Positions 1 through 8,874 of a stretch of DNA of 64,000 bases are shown piece by piece. The position numbers and the translations under genes are program-made. The DNA comes from Ignavibacteriota bacterium. Lineage in GTDB: Bacteria; Bacteroidota; Ignavibacteria; Ignavibacteriales; Melioribacteraceae. Each line of letters starts with the position of its first letter. The first letter of the stretch is position 1. The notes under the pieces are model-generated. The model was given only the letters and a program-made list of their open reading frames with translations. It had not been told where the DNA came from and did no database searches. The stretch spans positions 1,612,001-1,676,000 of the forward strand of contig JADJWT010000001.1 of the NCBI GenBank assembly GCA_016716225.1. Direction: 5' to 3'.

Positions 1-1047
1 TTCTTCCGGAAAATCATTTTCTTTTGCTGTTTCTTTCATTTTTGAAATTGGAATTGCACGATCCGGAGTGTATGGTCCATTCAAGTGAGGTTCAAGTTCG
101 CTTAAATTAATTTCTATAATTTGATCAAAATATTTTTCGGGATTTTCATAAACTCCATCATCGGCAGTTAAAAGTTTTGCGTGTTGTGTTGCTAATTCCG
201 CAACATCTACGCGATCGGTAGCTTTTAAATATGCTGCCATTTTTTCATCGAAAGCAAAAGTAGAAGTAGTTGCTCCAATTTCTGCGCCCATATTGCAGAT
301 TGTTCCTTTTCCGGTACAAGAAATTGATTTTGCACCTTCACCAAAATATTCCACAATTGCACCGGTTCCACCTTTTACGGTTAAAATTCCGGCAACTTTT
401 AAAATCACATCTTTTGGTGATGTCCAACCCGAAAGTTTTCCGGTTAATTTTATTCCAATTAATTTTGGCCATTTCAATTCCCAAGCCATTCCAGCCATAA
501 CATCAACAGCATCTGCACCACCAACTCCAATTGCAATCATTCCCAATCCGCCGGCATTTGGTGTGTGAGAATCTGTTCCAATCATCATTCCGCCAGGAAA
601 TGCATAATTTTCTAAAACTACTTGGTGAATAATTCCGGCTCCTGGTTTCCAAAATCCAACACCAAATCTTTTTGAAATGCTTTCTATAAAATTATAAACT
701 TCCTCATTTTCATCCTTTGCTCTTGCTAAATCTGCTACGGCTCCAACTTGCGCTTGAATTAAATGATCGCAGTGAGATGTAGAAGGAACTGCAACACTTT
801 TTCTTCCAGAATGCATAAATTGCAAAAGAGCCATTTGCGCTGTTGCATCTTGCATTGCAACTCTATCCGGAGCTAAATCCACATAATCTTTTCCACGAAT
901 AAATTCTTTTTTTGTTGGTTCCCATAGATGAGCATATAAAACTTTTTCGGAGTAAGTCATTGGTCTGCCTAAAACTTCTCGGGCAGAATCTTGTTTACTT
1001 TTCATATTTGCATAAACTTTTTGAATCATATCAAAGTTTGCAGTCAT
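1..1047 (-). CDS. Aconitate hydratase, N-terminal part (gene runs off the window edge)
   Basis: This is the first 349 codons of an aconitase, which interconverts citrate and isocitrate in the TCA cycle. The start is an ATG at 1047 with an AGGAGAATA ribosome site just upstream. The translation reads like the mitochondrial-type aconitase: HCDHLIQAQVGA near residue 93, GTDSHTPNAGGLGMIAIGVGG near residue 155, then SCTGKGTICNMGAEIGATTS and INLSELEPHLNGPYTPD. The three cysteines that ligate the 4Fe-4S cluster lie in the part beyond the window edge, so an intact active site cannot be confirmed here. The neighbouring gene on the same strand is 190 bp upstream and functionally unrelated. Identity is secure; the gene name (acnA versus acn) depends on the missing half. 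Confidence 0.95.
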   Translation of the reverse strand, partial: MTANFDMIQKVYANMKSKQDSAREVLGRPMTYSEKVLYAHLWEPTKKEFIRGKDYVDLAPDRVAMQDATAQMALLQFMHSGRKSVAVPSTSHCDHLIQAQVGAVADLARAKDENEEVYNFIESISKRFGVGFWKPGAGIIHQVVLENYAFPGGMMIGTDSHTPNAGGLGMIAIGVGGADAVDVMAGMAWELKWPKLIGIKLTGKLSGWTSPKDVILKVAGILTVKGGTGAIVEYFGEGAKSISCTGKGTICNMGAEIGATTSTFAFDEKMAAYLKATDRVDVAELATQHAKLLTADDGVYENPEKYFDQIIEINLSELEPHLNGPYTPDRAIPISKMKETAKENDFPEE

Positions 1048-1236
1048 TTATATTCTCCTAACTTTTTAAATAATTTTTTTAAAGTTAACTAATTTCCAAA
1101 TATTTTTCTTTAGAATATAAAATAAACTGAATGTAAATATGTTTTAAGAAAATAAAATTTCGCAGAATTTTTACTCACAATTTTAAAATAAGTGAAGTTT
1201 TATGTGACATCGAATATATTTTAATTCAATTGAAAA

Positions 1237-2184
1237 CTATTCTTCCACACAAACTTCTTTATTCTTAATTGCGATAACTGTTTTATAAAAAATTATTCCA
1301 ATTGCCAAAGTTAGAATTATCAATAAACTAATTGATAAATATGAAAAAAATACGAAATGAGTTTGATGATACATTAAAATAGTTGCAATTGTAATTGCAG
1401 ATAACGGGAATGAATAAGCCCACCATGAAAAATAAAATTTAATTTTACCAAACATTTTTATCTGAAAAAAAAGCAGCAATGTTAAGAAAAGTGCAAAGTA
1501 ATAAAGTATTTTTGAGAATTCATTTACTTCTCCACTTAGTTTAAAATAGGAAATAAAACCAACTGCCGGCGGTGCAATTAAAATAAATAATGTAGGAAGC
1601 AATCTTTCAGGCAAAGGATGATGAAATATAATTCGATTGAAAAATATCACCATTAAAATTATCCAGAAGAAAAATCCAATTGAAAAGAAGAACCAAGAAA
1701 TTTCACTTGAAAAAAAATCTGTACCGGAAATTGGTACCAAAATATTCCCAACAGCAGGTATAAACCAAGCTGGATTCATATGTAAAATTTCAAAATGTGT
1801 GTGCTGAATCCAAATTGAAATTATTTTGAGTGTTAGTAAAAGCTGTCCAATTGTACCAATAATCCAAAGAGTTTTTGAAACTGTAAAATCAATTTTAACC
1901 AATGCCACACTAAGCATTATAAAGCTGATTGAAATTGTTGGGAAAAAACTTAGTTTAATTGGATGATTAAATTCATTTAAAACTTCTGATCTAAACTTTA
2001 CAGTTTTAAGAAAATAAATTATTAGAATTACCAGAAATATTAAAATTGTAAGTGCTAAAATAATTGAGCTTACTTTAATTGGATTATGTAAAAAAGTTTC
2101 GCTTCTTTGAAGTGCTAAAGTAAATCCGGTTAAGCCTAAGATTATAGAGAAAAAATTGATTGGGAAATTTTTGAGTCGTTCCAT
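1237..2184 (-). CDS. TDT-family (TehA/SLAC1-type) anion channel or transporter
   Basis: This 315-residue integral membrane protein has about ten hydrophobic segments, the usual count for the TehA/SLAC1/Mae1 fold. The family motif MNPAWFIPAVGNILVP lies near residue 136 and is the most diagnostic stretch. Relatives move small anions or dicarboxylates, or confer tellurite resistance; the substrate cannot be told from sequence alone. The protein starts with MERLKNFPINFF, a short cytoplasmic lead before the first helix, and ends in a short acidic tail. It is transcribed divergently from the AraC-type regulator at 2511, with a 326 bp shared gap, so the regulator could control it, but no operator is evident. 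Confidence 0.85.
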   Translation of the reverse strand: MERLKNFPINFFSIILGLTGFTLALQRSETFLHNPIKVSSIILALTILIFLVILIIYFLKTVKFRSEVLNEFNHPIKLSFFPTISISFIMLSVALVKIDFTVSKTLWIIGTIGQLLLTLKIISIWIQHTHFEILHMNPAWFIPAVGNILVPISGTDFFSSEISWFFFSIGFFFWIILMVIFFNRIIFHHPLPERLLPTLFILIAPPAVGFISYFKLSGEVNEFSKILYYFALFLTLLLFFQIKMFGKIKFYFSWWAYSFPLSAITIATILMYHQTHFVFFSYLSISLLIILTLAIGIIFYKTVIAIKNKEVCVEE

Positions 2185-2510
2185 TTAAAAAACTTTATAA
2201 GTTAAAATAGATACGATGATTAAAAACTTAAAATGTTTCTGGAAATTCTGAAAAATTAAAAATTTATTTTTTGGGTTTACTTTTATTTAACATATATTCA
2301 TACACTAATATAAATGGAACTGAGATAAAGACTTAAAACCACTATAAAAAAGAAAATAATATTTTTTTACAATAGAATAGTAATTTTACATTAATCAAAA
2401 TAATGGTTTTAGTTATTAGATAAAGCTAAAAGCTCGTCTTTTTTTTATAGATAGATTGATAAATCATATTGCCAAATGTTAGCTGTATACATGATAAAAA
2501 ATATATCTAA
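2185..2510. other. 326 bp divergent intergenic region, no gene
   Basis: This gap separates the TehA-type transporter (minus strand) from the AraC-type regulator (plus strand). It is very AT-rich and has no reading frame of convincing length. It must hold both promoters if both genes are transcribed from here, but no clear -35/-10 pair, inverted repeat or ribosome site stands out. The start of the regulator has no Shine-Dalgarno sequence, only AT-rich sequence, which is common in Bacteroidota relatives. Confidence 0.6.
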
Positions 2511-3623
2511 ATGAATATTATCTTAATTATTGGAATATTTGAATCGTTAGTTTTGGCACTCTTATTATTCTTAAAGAAGAATAGAACCATTTCGAACAAT
2601 TTATTAGCCTCATTTTTTGTTATTTATGGCATAAATATCTTAACTGCATATATTGAAATTATCAATCAAAAACAAGGATATCCTTATCCCGCATTAATTA
2701 TGCTTACCCCGGCTTTTTTATTGCTGCATGGTCCTTTGCTATGGTTGTATATAAAATCACTTCAAGGTTCAAGAAATATTATTAGGAAATATTTATTTCA
2801 TTTCCTTCCATTTGTATTATTCATATTTAACCTTTCAATAAGATTTTGGTTTATCCCAGATGAGGAGAAAATTGGGTTGATGACAAGTGAATCTTTTCAA
2901 TTACGCTGGACTTATTTTTTATTTGTATTAGTTATTGCCGTTTCAATTCCAACTTATCTATTCTTTGGATTAGTCGAACTAAACAGAATTCAGAAAAGGG
3001 TAAAAGAATTTTATTCAACTATGGATAACAATAATCTAAATTGGTTAAGAAATTTGGTTTTTGTTGGATTAATCTTATATTCCATTTTTGGATTTCTGCA
3101 TATATCAAATTTATTCTTCTCATTTATATCATATAAAGACTATCAAGAAGTTGCATTTGTAATTGCATCAGTATTTATATTAATTCTTGGTTTTCTCGGT
3201 CATAAGCAAACGACGTTCTTTAATTCTGAAAATGATTTTAAGATTATTAATTCAACAAATCTTGAAATAAACTCTAAAGTGCTGTATGATAAGTTGGAAT
3301 TTTTAATGAAACGATCAAAGCCATATTTAAATCCGGATCTAACTATTTTAGATTTGGCAAATCTTATGGAAATTGACACAAGTGAATTGTCAAAATATTT
3401 GAATAAAACTATGGAGCTGAATTTTTACACTTACATAAACAAATATAGGATTCAAACATTCAAAGAATATGTTGAATCGAATAAATTCCCAGATTATAAT
3501 ATACTTGGAATAGCATTTGAATGTGGATTTAACTCAAAAGCTACATTTAATAGAGTATTTAAGTATTTTGAAAACACAACGCCAAAAGCTTATATACAAA
3601 GTCTCAAAAAAAATAAGACGTAA
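2511..3623 (+). CDS. Membrane-anchored AraC-family transcriptional regulator
   Basis: This 370-residue protein joins a membrane sensor to a DNA-binding domain. Residues 1 to about 235 form seven or so hydrophobic helices. Residues about 265-368 form an AraC-type double helix-turn-helix: the first helix pair lies in LTILDLANLMEIDTSELSKYL, and the second contains GIAFECGFNSKATFNRVFK followed by the family-typical TPKAYIQ. This 7TM-AraC layout is common in Bacteroidota and their relatives, where it senses extracellular or membrane signals. The gene lies 88 bp upstream of a small exported-looking protein on the same strand and is divergent from a transporter; either could be a target. The ligand is unknown. 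Confidence 0.88.
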   Translation: MNIILIIGIFESLVLALLLFLKKNRTISNNLLASFFVIYGINILTAYIEIINQKQGYPYPALIMLTPAFLLLHGPLLWLYIKSLQGSRNIIRKYLFHFLPFVLFIFNLSIRFWFIPDEEKIGLMTSESFQLRWTYFLFVLVIAVSIPTYLFFGLVELNRIQKRVKEFYSTMDNNNLNWLRNLVFVGLILYSIFGFLHISNLFFSFISYKDYQEVAFVIASVFILILGFLGHKQTTFFNSENDFKIINSTNLEINSKVLYDKLEFLMKRSKPYLNPDLTILDLANLMEIDTSELSKYLNKTMELNFYTYINKYRIQTFKEYVESNKFPDYNILGIAFECGFNSKATFNRVFKYFENTTPKAYIQSLKKNKT

Positions 3624-3711
3624 TTTCCTACTTCTAAGACTTCTTTCCATTTTTCTTACCCTTTTATCTTAAACTGTACTCTTATATTTGCAAGTAAAAA
3701 GGATAGTAAAA

Positions 3712-4347
3712 ATGTTATATGTACGAGGGATATTAATCGTTATAGTTCTATCCGGATTTGGAATAAAAAGCTTACTTACTCAAGAATTTTTAATTGATAA
3801 AAGCAAAAATGCTCCATTTAGCACAATTTTAAATGATTTATCCAACACAGATACAGTTACTAATAGTGGATTAAAAAAAGATTTAAGAAAGGGATTTGTC
3901 ACCAGTTCAGTTGCTCCTTTTATTGGAATTTATGGGATTGCTTATTTTCTTGAAATTACAAGTTTCCATAACACAAGGGGTGATGTGTTATTGGGATTAG
4001 CGCACCAAAATCAAAAAACTGATGATGGTAAATTCAATGGAATATCTTTAGTAATAGGTTATCGGCAATTTCTTTATAATAAATTATGTATTACGGAAAT
4101 GTTTTATCCTAATTATAACCACTTCCTATCCTCAATCGATGGAAAAACTTATAAAGGTTTTGACGGATTTAATGAGATTTCTCTCGGCTGGGAATTTGAA
4201 TTTAAGTTATCTAAAAAAGTTACTTTAGCACTTACTCCACAATTTACATATGGCCAGGCACTATTTAGAACAAATCCATGGCCAAAACATAAAGATGAAC
4301 TTCAAAAGATATTCTTTCCAGATGTTTATATTGGGATATCATTTTAA
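3712..4347 (+). CDS. Uncharacterised exported protein, possible outer-membrane beta-barrel
   Basis: I do not recognise this 211-residue protein. I chose the ATG at 3712 because AAAAGGATAG lies just upstream; an in-frame TTG at 3688 would add eight residues. The N-terminus (MLYVRGILIVIVLSGFGI) looks like a signal peptide or membrane anchor. From residue about 60 onward there are alternating aromatic/aliphatic strands, and the chain ends in DVYIGISF, with a terminal phenylalanine as in many outer-membrane barrels. It follows the AraC-type regulator by 88 bp on the same strand, so the two may be co-transcribed or the regulator may control it. No enzymatic motif is visible. Confidence 0.55.
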   Translation: MLYVRGILIVIVLSGFGIKSLLTQEFLIDKSKNAPFSTILNDLSNTDTVTNSGLKKDLRKGFVTSSVAPFIGIYGIAYFLEITSFHNTRGDVLLGLAHQNQKTDDGKFNGISLVIGYRQFLYNKLCITEMFYPNYNHFLSSIDGKTYKGFDGFNEISLGWEFEFKLSKKVTLALTPQFTYGQALFRTNPWPKHKDELQKIFFPDVYIGISF

Positions 4348-4932
4348 TATTTTCTGTTTTAGTCAGATTATTGTGATTATAAATGAAAAGAAAAACAACA
4401 AACATTTGAAAAGTAATTGAGATATTTAAAATGTTGAAGTTTTTTGATTTTAAAGAGAATTGTATTAATTAAATAGATAGTATTTCGAAATTTAATATAA
4501 ATGTTAAGTTCGAAATCATTGACAAGTTCATTAAAATAACAACTTTATTATTAACAAATTGATTTAAATGAAAAAAATTGCCAATTAATAGAATATTAAA
4601 GGAATTAATGCTTTTTCTTTTTCATATAGGGATTTGTTGTGATATATACTAAAGCTATTAAAAGTAAGAAAATATTCCAATGCATGAAATTATAAACAAA
4701 ATGCTATTTATTGAAATTTCACAAAGTTATTTGATGCATTTGAGTTAGATATTGGAGAAAATATAAATTCGATTTATTTTAAAAATTATTATAAAAAGAA
4801 ATTATTAGGTATATTTTTATTGAAAATCATAAAAGATTTCAGATAAAAAAAACGTAATAACAGTATGTTCCTTTAAAGCATAAAAAATATCTAATAAAAC
4901 ATACAATTAAAAATCAAACAAAATAATCTTAT
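4348..4932. other. 585 bp AT-rich intergenic region, no supported gene
   Basis: Only very short reading frames (under about 25 codons) occur here on either strand. I see no tRNA, no strong hairpin terminator and no insertion-sequence remnant. The composition is even more AT-rich than its surroundings. The 11-base word AAGTTCGAAAT occurs at about 4505 and again at about 5555 beyond the DinB-like gene, which is a weak hint of related flanking sequence. The region may be decayed coding sequence or simply long untranslated flank. Confidence 0.5.
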
Positions 4933-5436
4933 ATGAGCTTACAATTAAGTATTACAAACAGCGTTGATTACAACGTTTGGGTAACAGAACAATTAATCAT
5001 TTGGCTTAAAAAGCATTCGGAAGAATTATTGCAAAGGGAATGCCCATCAAGTTTTAACAGTATTGCAAGAACACTTAAACACATTAGCGATACTCAATTT
5101 TATTGGTCAGCAATGATACGTGGAACTGAATCACATAATTTTGAATACAATGCAACCGAAGTTAATGTTCAACAAGAAATGCAAAATTTAGCAAGTGAAG
5201 CAAAACTATTAGCGACCTATGTAAAAGGAAATCTTGAAGCAATGAGCCAAACTCACTTGATTGAATCTGAGTGGTTTACTTCAAATTTTGCAAAGTATGA
5301 ATACTTGCAACATTTGATTATTCATACCACATATCATCGTGGACAAATTGTAACAATGGGACACAATTTAGGAATTACTGACGCTCCTATGCTTGATTAT
5401 AATTATTGGAATGTAATGAGACAGCAAAGCAATTAA
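4933..5436 (+). CDS. DinB-fold metal-binding protein
   Basis: The 167-residue product fits the DinB/YfiT four-helix bundle family, usual length 150-180. The three metal-ligand histidines can be placed at His50 (in TLKHISDTQFYW), His131 and His135 (in HTTYHRGQ), the spacing typical of the family. The family includes damage-inducible proteins of unknown chemistry and thiol-dependent transferases such as bacillithiol S-transferases and maleylpyruvate isomerase; nothing here fixes the substrate. The gene stands alone, with 585 bp before it and a convergent GGGP synthase gene 201 bp after it. Upstream sequence is AT-rich without a strong ribosome site. Confidence 0.85.
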   Translation: MSLQLSITNSVDYNVWVTEQLIIWLKKHSEELLQRECPSSFNSIARTLKHISDTQFYWSAMIRGTESHNFEYNATEVNVQQEMQNLASEAKLLATYVKGNLEAMSQTHLIESEWFTSNFAKYEYLQHLIIHTTYHRGQIVTMGHNLGITDAPMLDYNYWNVMRQQSN

Positions 5437-5533
5437 CAACAAACCTCTAATATGGATTTTGCTTTATAGAAATAGTTTCAAAGTAAAAGATTTTTGATTC
5501 TTTTAATCAAAGTAGTATGTAAGTATTTCGTGC

Positions 5534-5563
5534 TTCAAAATTCACTTCGATGTGAAGTTCGAA
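5534..5563. repeat. Imperfect inverted repeat between convergent genes
   Basis: TTCAC at 5541-5545 and GTGAA at 5552-5556 form a perfect core around a six-base loop, and the pairing extends outward to about 12 base pairs with two mismatches (5534-5563). It sits between the ends of the convergent DinB-like and GGGP synthase genes, where a bidirectional terminator would be expected. There is no strong T-run on either side, so a terminator role is only possible. Confidence 0.4.
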
Positions 5564-5637
5564 ATTTTTAGAAGTTTTGTAAAACAAAAACACTATAATA
5601 TATTTAGTTTAAATGCATAAATTAAAGTTAGATGAAA

Positions 5638-6396
5638 TTATATGTTTATTGAATTTCTAATATGAACAGCTTGTGCAAACTTCAGAATTAAATTCCAATT
5701 TTCTTCATTTTCAAAATAATTACCGGTGATTATAATTTTTGCACCGGCATCTACTTTTTCTCTTGCTTCTTGCGGAGTTCTAATTCCACCGCCAACAATA
5801 ACCGGAATTGAAACTTGCGATGAAACCAATGTGATCATTTCTTCGGGGACAGATTTTTCAGCACCGGAACCGCCTTCCAAATAAATTAATTTCATGCCCA
5901 AATATTCTCCGGCGAGCGCAGTTGCTGCGGCAATTTCAGGTTTGTTTCTAGGAACGGGTTTACTTCCACTTATATATTCAGCTGTTGTAGTTTGTCCCGA
6001 TTCTATTAAAATATATCCGGTAGAAATAGCTTCAATATTATATTTTTTTATCAGCGGTGCAGCTTGAACATGCTTCCCGATTAAGTGTTCGGGATTTCTT
6101 CCACTAATTAAGGATAAAAACAAAACCGCATCTGCAAATTTTGAAACTTGATTTACACTTCCCGGGAAAATTATAGTTGGCAGATTTGTATATTTTTTTA
6201 CTTCAACTATTGATTCATCTAAATTTCCATTAATCATTAAACTTCCGCCAATAAGAAATCCATCAACACCGCTTTTTTCACAATACTGAATAAATGATTT
6301 AGTTTTTTCTATCGGCAGTTTATCCGGATCAATCAGAATAAAATAAGCTGCGCCTTTTGTCTCAATTATATTTTCTATTTGCTTATAAATTTTCAT
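5638..6396 (-). CDS. Geranylgeranylglyceryl-phosphate synthase family protein (GGGPS/PcrB)
   Basis: This 252-residue TIM-barrel prenyltransferase is expected to join a polyprenyl diphosphate (often geranylgeranyl) to sn-glycerol 1-phosphate, giving an archaeal-type ether lipid precursor. Diagnostic pieces are LIDPDK near residue 22, DGFLIGGS near 45, the phosphate-binding YLEGGSGA near 172, GGGIRTPQEA near 202 and ITGNYFE near 226. The family occurs in archaea and in a set of bacteria including Bacteroidota relatives. The chain length of the prenyl substrate cannot be read confidently. No glycerol-1-phosphate dehydrogenase gene is in the window. It lies 63 bp downstream of tex on the same strand and could share its transcript. 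Confidence 0.9.
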   Translation of the reverse strand: MKIYKQIENIIETKGAAYFILIDPDKLPIEKTKSFIQYCEKSGVDGFLIGGSLMINGNLDESIVEVKKYTNLPTIIFPGSVNQVSKFADAVLFLSLISGRNPEHLIGKHVQAAPLIKKYNIEAISTGYILIESGQTTTAEYISGSKPVPRNKPEIAAATALAGEYLGMKLIYLEGGSGAEKSVPEEMITLVSSQVSIPVIVGGGIRTPQEAREKVDAGAKIIITGNYFENEENWNLILKFAQAVHIRNSINI

Positions 6397-6459
6397 TTTA
6401 TCTAATAAATAGGAAAAATCTTAAAATCAAAATAGTAAACTTTGTATAAAATATCTTTA

Positions 6460-8625
6460 TTATTTCATACTTAAAGCAATTCTATTTTTCGCAACATCAA
6501 CAGATTTTATTTTTATATCAATAATATCACCCACACTAACAATTTCCATCGGATGTTTTACAAACTTATTTGCCATTTCAGAAATGTGAAGAAGTCCGTC
6601 TTGTTTAACTCCAATATCCACAAAAGCACCAAAATCTACAACATTTCTTACGGTTCCTTTTAACGTCATTCCAACTTCCAAATCTTCAATTTTTAGAACA
6701 TCGCTGCGCAAAATTGGTTTTGGCATATCTTCACGCGGATCTCTGCCGGGTTTTACAATGTTTTCAATTATATCTTCGAGAGTCGGAGTTCCAATATTTA
6801 ATTGATCGGCAATTTTTTCAATACCTTTTTTCTCAACAAATTGTTTTACAAGCAAACCTTTTTCATTAATTACAATTGAAGAAATTTCGCACATTTGCAA
6901 AAGTTTTTCGGTTGCTTCATAAGATTCGGGATGAATAAAAGTTGAATCAAGTGGATTTTCGCCATTGCTGATTTTTAAAAATCCAGCAGCTTGTTCAAAT
7001 AATTTTTCACCAACACCGGTAACTTCTTTTAGTTGATTACGATTTTCAAATCTTCCGTTTTCTTCACGATATTTAACAATGTTATTTGCAATTCTTTTGC
7101 TCAATCCGGAAACGTATGTTAAAAGTGAAGATGAAGCAGTATTTAAATCAACGCCAACATAATTCACACAGCTTATTACAACATCATCTAAATTTTTATT
7201 TAATAATTTTTGATCAACATCGTGTTGATACAAACCAACACCAATCGACTTTGGATCAATTTTTACAAGTTCGGCAAGCGGATCTAAAACTCTACGAGCG
7301 ATTGAAATATTTCCGCGCTGACTTGCTTCTAAATCCGGAAATTCTTGTTTTGCAATTGGCGATGCCGAATATACAGATGCGCCCGCTTCATTTACAATTA
7401 AATAATGACAATTCAATTTATAATCTTTAATAATTGATGAAACCAATAATTCCGTTTCACGGCTTGCGGTTCCGTTGCCTATTGCAACTAATTCAACATT
7501 ATATTTTTTGATAAATTTTAAAATTGTTTGAATTGCAAAATCTTTTTTATTTTGCGGCGGATGTGGATAAATTGTTTCGCCTTCCAAATATTTTCCGGTT
7601 TTATCAATTACCGCTACTTTTGATCCCGAAACAAATCCCGGATCAATTCCCATAATAATTTTATTCATAATTGGCGGCTGAAGCAAAAGCTGTTTTAAAT
7701 TTGATGCAAAAACTTTTACTGCGTGTTCATCGGCAATTTCTGTTAAATAATTTCTAACTTCTCTTTCAATTGATGGCTGAATTAAACGATTGAACGAATC
7801 AATAATTGTTTCGTTAAGTAAATTATCAAAGAATGATTTCTTGAATGTAAAATAATTTTTATAAATATTTTGAAGAATATCATCTTTAACAAAATCGAAA
7901 GAAACTTTGATAAATCCTTCATTCTCGCCGCGGTTCAAAGCTAAAACTTGATATGGTTTAATTCTTGTGATTTCAATTTTAAAATTGTGATAAATTTCAT
8001 AAACATCTGTTTTCTTAGAATTTTCATCAGCTGATTTTTTACTTACTTTAGATGAACAAATGTTGGAGGAATTTAACAAACTTTCTCTTACTAATTTTCT
8101 CACTTCGGCATTATCACTTATCATTTCTGCAATAATATCTTTTGCTCCGTTGATTGCATCTTCAATTGTGAAAACTTCTTTTTCTTCGCTTAAATATTGT
8201 TCGGCTATTTTATTAATATCACCGGAGAAATTTGGATTATCAATTATAAAATGTGCAAAAGGCTCCAATCCTTTTGCTTTTGCGATAGTTCCACGGGTTT
8301 TGCGTTTTGGTTTGTATGGAAGATACAAATCTTCAACATCTTGAAGTTTATCTGCAGCAAGAATTTTTTCTTTTAATTCTTCGGTTAATTTTCCTTGTTC
8401 TTCTATACTTTTTAGAACTGCAGCTTTTCTATCTTCAAGTAGCGTTAAATAATTATTTAAATTTTCAATTTCGCGTAATTGATCTTCATCCAATCCGCCC
8501 GTTTTTTCTTTACGATATCTTGCGATAAACGGAATTGTAGCTTCTTCTGAAAATAAACTTAAAACAGTTTCAATTTGTGATTTACTAATATTTAAAACTT
8601 TGGCAATATTTTGTGGAATGTTCAT
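6460..8625 (-). CDS. tex: Tex family RNA-binding protein
   Basis: This 721-residue cytoplasmic protein has the full Tex/YhgF layout. It has an N-terminal helical region with FIARYRKEKTGGLDEDQLREI, a YqgF/RuvX-like RNase H fold around residues 320-450 (GIDPGFVSGSKVAVID), a helix-hairpin-helix pair around 490-560 (SSSLLTYVSGLSKRIANNIV, then TGVGEKLFEQAAGFL), and a C-terminal S1 domain around 645-721 (GTVRNVVDFGAFVDIGVKQD). Tex binds nucleic acid and affects transcription of some virulence or toxin genes in proteobacteria; its precise role is unclear in most bacteria. Length is slightly below the usual 720-780. The start has a clear AAGGA ribosome site. Confidence 0.95.
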   Translation of the reverse strand: MNIPQNIAKVLNISKSQIETVLSLFSEEATIPFIARYRKEKTGGLDEDQLREIENLNNYLTLLEDRKAAVLKSIEEQGKLTEELKEKILAADKLQDVEDLYLPYKPKRKTRGTIAKAKGLEPFAHFIIDNPNFSGDINKIAEQYLSEEKEVFTIEDAINGAKDIIAEMISDNAEVRKLVRESLLNSSNICSSKVSKKSADENSKKTDVYEIYHNFKIEITRIKPYQVLALNRGENEGFIKVSFDFVKDDILQNIYKNYFTFKKSFFDNLLNETIIDSFNRLIQPSIEREVRNYLTEIADEHAVKVFASNLKQLLLQPPIMNKIIMGIDPGFVSGSKVAVIDKTGKYLEGETIYPHPPQNKKDFAIQTILKFIKKYNVELVAIGNGTASRETELLVSSIIKDYKLNCHYLIVNEAGASVYSASPIAKQEFPDLEASQRGNISIARRVLDPLAELVKIDPKSIGVGLYQHDVDQKLLNKNLDDVVISCVNYVGVDLNTASSSLLTYVSGLSKRIANNIVKYREENGRFENRNQLKEVTGVGEKLFEQAAGFLKISNGENPLDSTFIHPESYEATEKLLQMCEISSIVINEKGLLVKQFVEKKGIEKIADQLNIGTPTLEDIIENIVKPGRDPREDMPKPILRSDVLKIEDLEVGMTLKGTVRNVVDFGAFVDIGVKQDGLLHISEMANKFVKHPMEIVSVGDIIDIKIKSVDVAKNRIALSMK

Positions 8626-8802
8626 TAAAAATCCTTGAATTTATTAAACCTACATTTAGAAAAATGGGATGGTAAATTTAGCAGTATAAATTTTTATTTC
8701 AACCTTGATATAATAAAAAAAATTTGTAAATCACTTTTGATATTAATTACATTACTTAAAGTCATTTCCGAATGTTTTTATAGTAAATCCAAATTTAATT
8801 AA

Positions 8803-8832
8803 CTGGATTCCCAGTCAAGCTGGGAATGACAG
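8803..8832. repeat. Palindromic intergenic hairpin element
   Basis: ATTCCCAG (8807-8814) and CTGGGAAT (8820-8827) form a perfect 8-bp stem around the loop TCAAG, flanked by CTG at 8803 and CAG at 8830. Short hairpins of the form ATTCCC...GGGAAT followed by GACAG are widespread dispersed intergenic repeats in many bacteria. This one lies between the end of the PLAT/phospholipase gene and the start of tex on the minus strand. Only one copy is present in the window, so its repetitive nature is inferred. Confidence 0.6.
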
Positions 8833-8874
8833 AAAAGTGAAATTTTAAAAATTCTCTTTAACTCAATTCAAAAG

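Noticed and set aside
4348..4932. Hidden small genes or a degraded mobile element in the 585 bp gap
   Set aside because: All frames are broken by stops within about 25 codons and no terminal inverted repeats or transposase fragments were found.
7086..8528. Plus-strand reading frames inside tex
   Set aside because: They are antisense shadows of a well-conserved gene, with compositions such as runs of Gln/His/Leu typical of reversed codons, and have no ribosome sites.
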